A stretch of DNA of 31,163 nucleotides from positions 1 to 31,163 of the IMG/VR virus record IMGVR_UViG_3300046385_000030; one strand, given 5' to 3'. Below the pieces are notes generated by a model that did not search any database, was not told where the DNA came from, and was given only the letters and a program-made list of their open reading frames with translations. Of the stretch, positions 26,726 through 31,163 are shown piece after piece. The translations under genes were made by a program, and so were the position numbers. The DNA comes from a virus. Every line of letters begins with the position of its first letter. The first letter of the stretch is position 1.

Positions 26726-26952
26726 TAATATTCTAGATCAAATTCAACTGATATAGCCATGTTAGAATTAAACTTCTTCCAAGGCATTACTTCATCAACT
26801 TTCTTAATATAGATATTATATGAGTTATCAATTTCATCAAACAGTATATGGGAGATTTTATGTCCCCCGTATACTTCTTGATGTATTGCGTAGTGCATAG
26901 CGTCGTTTTTATAATCAGATCCAATACTTATCTTTCTTATAACGCTACTCAT
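26725..26952 (-). CDS. Small conserved-looking protein of unknown function, 75 residues
   Basis: No family recognised beyond a sense that similar proteins (IRKISIGSDYKNDAMHYAIHQ, then an FDEIDNSYNIYIKK strand and a SVEFDLEY end) occur next to packaging genes in other Bacteroidetes phages. It appears alpha/beta, soluble, without cysteines or membrane segment. The ATG overlaps the stop of the 81-residue gene by one base and its own stop abuts the start of the 201-residue gene, so it is translated as part of the coupled cluster ahead of terminase. Confidence 0.6.
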   Translation of the reverse strand: MSSVIRKISIGSDYKNDAMHYAIHQEVYGGHKISHILFDEIDNSYNIYIKKVDEVMPWKKFNSNMAISVEFDLEY

Positions 26953-27197
26953 TACTCACTTTTTTGCTCTACTTCTTGATAAGATCCATCTTTCAAATCG
27001 ATACTAATAGCTCCGTACTCTGCTTCGAGTTCTGCTTTTGTTTCTTCAATCTCTTTATTGACATCAGCCAAAGCATGTAACATAGCGTGTTTCTGTGCTT
27101 CAGCAGCACCAATATCAGCTAACATTCTTTGTAGTCTAGATTGTTGATCTTGAATCTTCTCTAATTGTTCTTTTGTAATTTGTTTTACTACTTCCAT
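26952..27197 (-). CDS. Small coiled-coil protein of unknown function, 81 residues
   Basis: Residues about 8-60 form a continuous heptad-like helix (EQLEKIQDQQSRLQRMLADI, later VNKEIEETKAELEAEYGA), followed by an acidic polar tail. There is no recognisable domain. Small coiled-coil proteins near packaging and head genes can be assembly or terminase accessory factors, but nothing here decides it. A 73-base A/T-rich gap with no clear promoter precedes it, the longest gap between groEL and the terminase. Confidence 0.6.
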   Translation of the reverse strand: MEVVKQITKEQLEKIQDQQSRLQRMLADIGAAEAQKHAMLHALADVNKEIEETKAELEAEYGAISIDLKDGSYQEVEQKSE

Positions 27198-27270
27198 TAT
27201 ATTTGATTTAATTGTTATATTTATTTAATCACGTAATCTACCTTACTTTTATGATACACAGGTAAATATT

Positions 27271-28458
27271 TTATTTAAGGCCTAAGTTAGCTTTTCTTTT
27301 AGCATTATACTGAGAAAAGTTCATTTTAGCATCAGCCGCTTTTGAGGCCATAATGTTTTGATTCATTGTAGACTCGGGGCTCATGTATGTTTTTCCTTTT
27401 GTAAGGCCTGAATATTTATCAGCTCCATCAGGACTATAAGCTACATCTGTAGGATATTCGTATTTTTGCTTGTATGTTGATTCGTACCCGCCGCTTTCTA
27501 CGTAAGGCTTTTGTCCTCTAACAATTTTATTTAGCGTGCCCATTGCCGCCTCCCCTTTTTCCCCAGCTCTTTTAGCCATATCCATTAGTCCGGCGGTGTC
27601 TCCTCTTTGTAAAAGGGCAGGTCCGTTTCCTTGTCCATCTCGATATATAAATTGACGGCCAAGGTCTCTCTTGCCTGCCTCTATTGTTTGAGCTGTAATA
27701 TTTTTTTCTAACTGAGCATTACGCGTAGGATCTGTTGCTCCTTTAAACGTATTTGGTCTATCGTCGCTAGCAAGACCAGCACCCATATCCCTACCAACGC
27801 GAGACATGTTTTTCTTGCCACCCATTTCTTGGTTAAATTTATCCGCGGCTCCAAAAGATTCCTTAATAACATTGTCCATTTTTGAAAACTTTCCGTTATC
27901 GTAAGTTTCTTTAGTAGCTAACGTTTCTAGCTTGCCTAAATTACCCGGTGACTTGTTATATGAATTATAACTAACACCCATTTTAAAATTTGGAAGTACT
28001 GAGTTTCTATTTTCTTTAACTGTTCCATCAGGGGAATCAGGTTTCATGTTTGGCATAATAGAACCTCCACTCGTAGCTCCTTTAAAACCTTTACCCCCTG
28101 GCAATTGGCTTTCGTTTTGCTTAAGCGTCATTGCTTCAGCTGAGCTTTCAGATGCTTTAGCACTTCCTTTTCCAAAAGAGTATGATGCTTGAGCATCTTT
28201 CAATGTACCACCCACTAAACCGTTTGATTTAATAGATCCATCAAAACTTGCTCTATCTTCAAAAGAAGCATTTTTGTAAGCCATATCGTCTTTAACAGTA
28301 TCTCCTGCTTTTGGGGCTGTAATTTTACCAAATCCAGTTTTAGATTGCGCAACCGCTTCGCTGAATGGGTTTGTTCCTTGAATAGAACTAGTAATTGATT
28401 CTACACCAGCTCCTGTTTTAGGGCCGTCTCCTCTACCAGGTTTTTGTTTATATGCCAT
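27271..28458 (-). CDS. Gly/Lys/Ser-rich, probably disordered protein, 395 residues
   Basis: No family recognised. The whole sequence is low in hydrophobic residues and rich in Gly, Lys, Ser, Ala and Asn, with no cysteine and short recurring units such as FKGAT (twice) and multiple G-x-G/K-G patches (RGDGPKTGAG, GGKGFKGATSGG). The C-terminus (MNQNIMASKAADAKMNFSQYNAKRKANLGLK read as a unit) is basic and helical. Such character suits a nucleic-acid- or capsid-associated internal protein. It sits between two tiny genes and the coiled-coil gene in the late operon. It is a real gene by length, by the close spacing (one base to the preceding gene) and by lack of a competing frame. Confidence 0.65.
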   Translation of the reverse strand: MAYKQKPGRGDGPKTGAGVESITSSIQGTNPFSEAVAQSKTGFGKITAPKAGDTVKDDMAYKNASFEDRASFDGSIKSNGLVGGTLKDAQASYSFGKGSAKASESSAEAMTLKQNESQLPGGKGFKGATSGGSIMPNMKPDSPDGTVKENRNSVLPNFKMGVSYNSYNKSPGNLGKLETLATKETYDNGKFSKMDNVIKESFGAADKFNQEMGGKKNMSRVGRDMGAGLASDDRPNTFKGATDPTRNAQLEKNITAQTIEAGKRDLGRQFIYRDGQGNGPALLQRGDTAGLMDMAKRAGEKGEAAMGTLNKIVRGQKPYVESGGYESTYKQKYEYPTDVAYSPDGADKYSGLTKGKTYMSPESTMNQNIMASKAADAKMNFSQYNAKRKANLGLK

Positions 28459-28459
28459 C

Positions 28460-28669
28460 TTATTTGTTTTTTGCTCTATTAGTAATTGGCCTAGGATCGT
28501 ATTCTGGGCACATAAGTTTTAGTTTCATTCCGTTTTTACCTGAACTACTTCCCTTTTCTTTTGGGAAATCGTTTAATTCAAGTGGTCCGTCAAGTAAAGT
28601 TTGACCTCCAACACCAGCTACTTTAGAACTTGGTACAGAAGGAGTAGTTTCGTTCTGGTTAAATTTCAT
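28460..28669 (-). CDS. Small hypothetical protein, 69 residues
   Basis: No family recognised. It is polar, with a Gly/Ser/Lys-rich centre (KEKGSSSGKNGMKLKLMCPE) and a basic end (NRAKNK). It fits tightly between its neighbours, two bases after the 82-residue gene and one base before the 395-residue gene, and reads in the same direction, which supports it as a real gene. It may be an accessory of the 395-residue protein, as both are disordered in character. Confidence 0.55.
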   Translation of the reverse strand: MKFNQNETTPSVPSSKVAGVGGQTLLDGPLELNDFPKEKGSSSGKNGMKLKLMCPEYDPRPITNRAKNK

Positions 28670-28671
28670 AA

Positions 28672-28920
28672 TTAATAAGTTTGTTGATTATAAGTTGTCG
28701 GTGTTGCAATTCCTGCTTGAGGCTGTTGCGGTACATTAACCATTCTGTCAAATGATCCTGCTACCGGTGTACCAAACATATTTGTCATAGTATTTTGCGT
28801 AGCTGGATTAAAGTTAACAGGAGCACCTGATGGTTTAATACCAGGGTTAAATGTTTGTACCGGCGGTTGCGCGTTAAGATCTTGGCTAAAAGCTGGATCA
28901 ATTTGAGCGTTGTTCATCAT
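28672..28920 (-). CDS. Small Pro/Gln/Asn-rich hypothetical protein, 82 residues
   Basis: The sequence is rich in Pro, Gln, Asn and Thr (AQPPVQTFNPGIKPSGAPVN, later NVPQQPQAGIATPTTYNQQTY), contains no cysteine, and is probably unstructured. It starts with two consecutive ATG codons; the ATGA-type overlap with the stop of the upstream winged-helix-like gene supports the first. Together with the next two genes it forms a run of low-complexity proteins between the chaperonins and terminase. Function unknown. Confidence 0.55.
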   Translation of the reverse strand: MMNNAQIDPAFSQDLNAQPPVQTFNPGIKPSGAPVNFNPATQNTMTNMFGTPVAGSFDRMVNVPQQPQAGIATPTTYNQQTY

Positions 28921-29366
28921 GTTTTTCTATTGTCTTTGTTAACGTTATCTATTGCTTTTTGCAATACCGTATCTGAGTACGTCTTGCCTCTCATTATAGT
29001 ATTCCTTCTTTCGCTAGTAGGAATATCTTCTTCACCGAGCATTATACGGTACATTTTATTTATTAGCTGTTTGCACTTAAAGGAAACTTTATATATGTTG
29101 TATTTTTGTGTTGTCCTGTTTCTTTCTCTCCATACAGTTATCCAACCCTGTTTTAACAAATTGTTCCAGCGCTTACTATCCCAGCTATAAGCGTATGTAC
29201 CCATCATATAATCCTGCTTGGTAAATAGATCCAAACAATCAAAGAATATTAATAACTCTAAGTCTGAATCTGTTAAGTTGTTATTACGGCAAGCCCATCT
29301 ACGTATAACTCTATAATGTTTAAGCAATCCAATATCTTTTATATCTTTTGCTTCTAAACGTCTCAT
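28917..29366 (-). CDS. Winged-helix-like protein, possibly DNA-binding, 149 residues
   Basis: Residues about 15-95 read as a helix set followed by a wing: LKHYRVIRRWACRNNN, DSDLELLIFFDCLDLF, WDSKRWNNLLKQGWITVWRERN, then QKYNIYKVSFKCKQLINKMYRIMLGEE. The L-x-x-L-x-x-x-G-W-I then YxxS pattern is the usual layout of MarR/PadR-type winged helices, in which the 'GW' ends the recognition helix region and the wing follows. The C-terminal 30 residues are basic and probably disordered. It is coupled to groES by an ATGA overlap. Similar proteins occur near head genes in Bacteroidetes phages as I recall. It may regulate late genes or bind DNA in packaging; the fold call is moderate and the role unproven. 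Confidence 0.55.
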   Translation of the reverse strand: MRRLEAKDIKDIGLLKHYRVIRRWACRNNNLTDSDLELLIFFDCLDLFTKQDYMMGTYAYSWDSKRWNNLLKQGWITVWRERNRTTQKYNIYKVSFKCKQLINKMYRIMLGEEDIPTSERRNTIMRGKTYSDTVLQKAIDNVNKDNRKT

Positions 29367-29629
29367 AGAACTCCGATTATATCTTCCTTACGTATAACTT
29401 TGTAATCAACTTTATTTATTTCTACACCGTGCCCAGCGTGCTTATCGTATTTGATACGCATTCCAGGACTAAGAACTTTTGAATCTATTTCATCTCCAAC
29501 AGAGATTACTGTAGCATTTCTATAACGGATGTTTTCTTTATCTTTTTCAAGTAGTAAAATACCACCTTTTGTTTTTTCTGCAACCTCTTTATCAGGTTCG
29601 ATTATGATCACTCTACCTATTGCTACCAT
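29363..29629 (-). CDS. groES: Co-chaperonin GroES, 88 residues
   Basis: The layout matches GroES: GRVIIIEPDKE, then a mobile loop EKTKGGILLLEKDKEN with the GGIxL motif that docks on GroEL, then NATVISVGDE, SPGMRIKYDKHAG and the closing VIRKEDIIGVL. The roof loop between the VGD turn and SPG is short. As a heptamer it caps the GroEL ring and encloses the client. The start ATG overlaps the end of groEL by 17 bases and the stop overlaps the next start, so the three are translated together. It is a little shorter than the bacterial protein (about 95 residues) but lacks no core strand. Confidence 0.9.
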   Translation of the reverse strand: MVAIGRVIIIEPDKEVAEKTKGGILLLEKDKENIRYRNATVISVGDEIDSKVLSPGMRIKYDKHAGHGVEINKVDYKVIRKEDIIGVL

Positions 29630-31163
29630 CGATTCTAAGATTATTGATTACACAATCTGTCGATAATATAGTAGTGGCTACTGACGATGCATTCTTTAAA
29701 GCACTTTTCGTAACTAATAACGGATCAATAATTCCAGTTTCAATCATATTAACAACATCCCCTGAAATTACATTAAGCCCATATCCTTCTTTAAACATGT
29801 TAAAATCGGTTGGGAACTCATCAATACCTGCGTTAGATAATATTGTCAGAAACGGTGCTCTAATTGCGTCTAATAATACAAGTTCCTCGTTTGATTCAAT
29901 TGTATCTTTCAAAATATTAGAAGCATTCAATAAAGCGATACCACCTCCAGGCACAATACCTTCTTTGATAGCTGCTTTGGTTGCACAAATAGCATCTTCA
30001 ACTCTATCTGCTTTTTCTTTAAGCTCTAATTCAGAATTTGCTCCAACTTTTACAATTGCAACTTTAGCAGATAATCTAGCTAGTCTTCTTTCAAGTCTAA
30101 TAATTTCTCCAGGTGCTTTTGTATTGTCAATTTGATTTTTAATATCTTCAATAAGTTGTAGAATGTCTTCAGACAATTCGCCAACCTGTAATATTGTATC
30201 TGAGTCAGTAGTTACACTTTTAATACAAGAACCTAAATGCTCAACAGATATTAAATCCATATCGTCACCTAAGTCTTCATTAATAACTGTAGCCCCAGTA
30301 AGCAAAGCTAAATCAGATAACATATCTTTTTTGTTAACTCCGTATGTTGGTGCGTTAATTACATTCACCTTCATATTCCCTTTAACTCTGTTCATTGCTA
30401 ATACGGATAAAACACTTTGTTCTACGTCTGCAATAATAAGCAATGCTCTGTTTGATTTTATTGTGTATTCTAATACTGATTGTATTTGTCTAATCGTTTC
30501 GATAGGTGATTCTACAATTAATACTAATGGATTTTCTAAAACAGCTTCTCTTTTGTTTTTATTATTAACAAAGTGAGAATTAACTAATCCTTTATCATAC
30601 TGTACACCGTCGATTATTTCAATCTCAGTATCAGTACCTCCATTAGTTTCCATCATTACAACTCCAGTTTCTCCAACGGCTCTAAACGCATCGGCAATAA
30701 TTTTACCAAGCTCTTTATCATTGTTTGTTGAAATAGTAGCAACGTGATCAATCATATCACCTGAAACAGGTATTGCAATTGACTCTAAGTACTTAACTAC
30801 TTTATCAGTCGCTCTGTCAATACCATCTTTTAATTTTCTTTGGTTTGCTGGTGGTTTAACTGAGTAAGCTTGCTCTAATATAGAATGAGCTAATACGGTT
30901 GCAGTAGTTGTTCCGTCACCGGCTTCTTTAACTGTTTTCCTAGCGGCTTCTTTCAATAGTGTAGCTCCCATATTTTCAATAGGATCTAATAGTATAATAC
31001 TATCGGCTACCGAAACACCATCTTTTGTTATAATTGGTTTACCTTGATTATCCTCTAGCATAACACATTTACCACTTGCTCCAAGTGTTGAACTTACAGC
31101 AGAAGTCAATTTGGTTATGCCTTCAAAAACCTTAAGTCTAGCTTCTTCGCCAAAGCTAAGGTT
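29613..31163 (-). CDS. groEL: Chaperonin GroEL (N-terminal few residues outside window)
   Basis: Open to the window edge; the first in-window residues NLSFGEEARLKVFEGITKL align with the first 20 residues of GroEL, so only a few codons are missing and the TTG at 31107-31109 is not the true start. Three ATP-site aspartates are present in TKDGVSV, AGDGTTTATV and RVEDAI, with VPGGGIALL after the last. Apical and intermediate domains are complete. The C-terminus stops after DCVINNLRIDGSNR and lacks the Gly-Gly-Met tail of most bacterial GroEL. Total about 520 residues. Relative to the E. coli protein (from memory) several groove residues that bind clients and GroES differ. The pair with groES ahead of the head genes points to folding of virion proteins. 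Confidence 0.93.
   Translation of the reverse strand, partial: NLSFGEEARLKVFEGITKLTSAVSSTLGASGKCVMLEDNQGKPIITKDGVSVADSIILLDPIENMGATLLKEAARKTVKEAGDGTTTATVLAHSILEQAYSVKPPANQRKLKDGIDRATDKVVKYLESIAIPVSGDMIDHVATISTNNDKELGKIIADAFRAVGETGVVMMETNGGTDTEIEIIDGVQYDKGLVNSHFVNNKNKREAVLENPLVLIVESPIETIRQIQSVLEYTIKSNRALLIIADVEQSVLSVLAMNRVKGNMKVNVINAPTYGVNKKDMLSDLALLTGATVINEDLGDDMDLISVEHLGSCIKSVTTDSDTILQVGELSEDILQLIEDIKNQIDNTKAPGEIIRLERRLARLSAKVAIVKVGANSELELKEKADRVEDAICATKAAIKEGIVPGGGIALLNASNILKDTIESNEELVLLDAIRAPFLTILSNAGIDEFPTDFNMFKEGYGLNVISGDVVNMIETGIIDPLLVTKSALKNASSVATTILSTDCVINNLRIDGSNR

Noticed and set aside
27198-27270. Promoter in the 73-base gap before the coiled-coil gene
   Set aside because: No TTTG ... 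TAnnTTTG-type pair was found in the minus direction; only A/T-rich sequence and a weak five-pair stem TACCT/AGGTA with a long loop.
29620-30576. Two + strand ORFs (171 and 137 residues) opposite groEL
   Set aside because: GroEL is certain on the other strand; these are mirror frames without recognisable content.
1-31163. Stop-codon reassignment as in some crAss-like phages
   Set aside because: The long genes are uninterrupted in the standard bacterial code, and TAA, TGA and TAG (groEL) are all used as stops at sensible positions.

Overview
The window looks like part of the genome of a short-tailed (podovirus-type) dsDNA phage of a Bacteroidetes host, probably a flavobacterium. The reasons are low GC, A/T-rich gene starts without Shine-Dalgarno motifs, and a block of virion genes (terminase, portal, scaffold, capsid, ring/adaptor, propeller-like tail tube) whose sequences resemble those of crAss-like and Cellulophaga podoviruses. 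The family names come from reading protein patterns, not from a database search, so the exact lineage stays open.

Layout. The + strand carries only the 3' end of nrdA (ribonucleotide reductase large subunit, 1-492). Everything from 665 to 31163 is one tightly packed, minus-strand late operon. nrdA and the operon converge on a bidirectional terminator hairpin (590-620). Read in the direction of transcription (31163 down to 665), the operon is: groEL (5' end cut by the window), groES, a winged-helix-like protein, two small proteins, a Gly/Lys/Ser-rich 395-residue protein, a coiled-coil protein, a 75-residue protein, a 201-residue protein with two GroES-like halves, a putative small terminase, large terminase, portal, scaffold-like protein, major capsid protein, a 255-residue head-region protein, two ring/adaptor proteins, two propeller-like tail proteins (the first with a cysteine-rich C-terminus), two probable ejection proteins, and a 2701-residue internal 'polyvalent' protein.

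How the genes work together. The chaperonin pair and the tandem GroES-like protein sit ahead of the head genes, which suggests phage-controlled folding of capsid or other virion proteins. Terminase and portal package DNA into the scaffolded shell. The ring and propeller proteins build the neck and tail. The last three genes probably enter the cell with the DNA. Two stable hairpins bracket the 255-residue gene just after the capsid gene and may set the level of capsid protein relative to tail proteins.

Most unusual points: a complete phage GroEL/GroES pair plus a second GroES-like protein with two halves; a megaprotein with an HExxH metallopeptidase motif, a repeated DLKFS(K/R) motif that could mark processing sites, and a sigma-factor-like stretch; a ten-cysteine tail-protein C-terminus; and switchable hairpins behind the capsid gene. 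No tRNA, CRISPR array, insertion sequence or integrase was seen, and there is no gene-free stretch over 300 bases.
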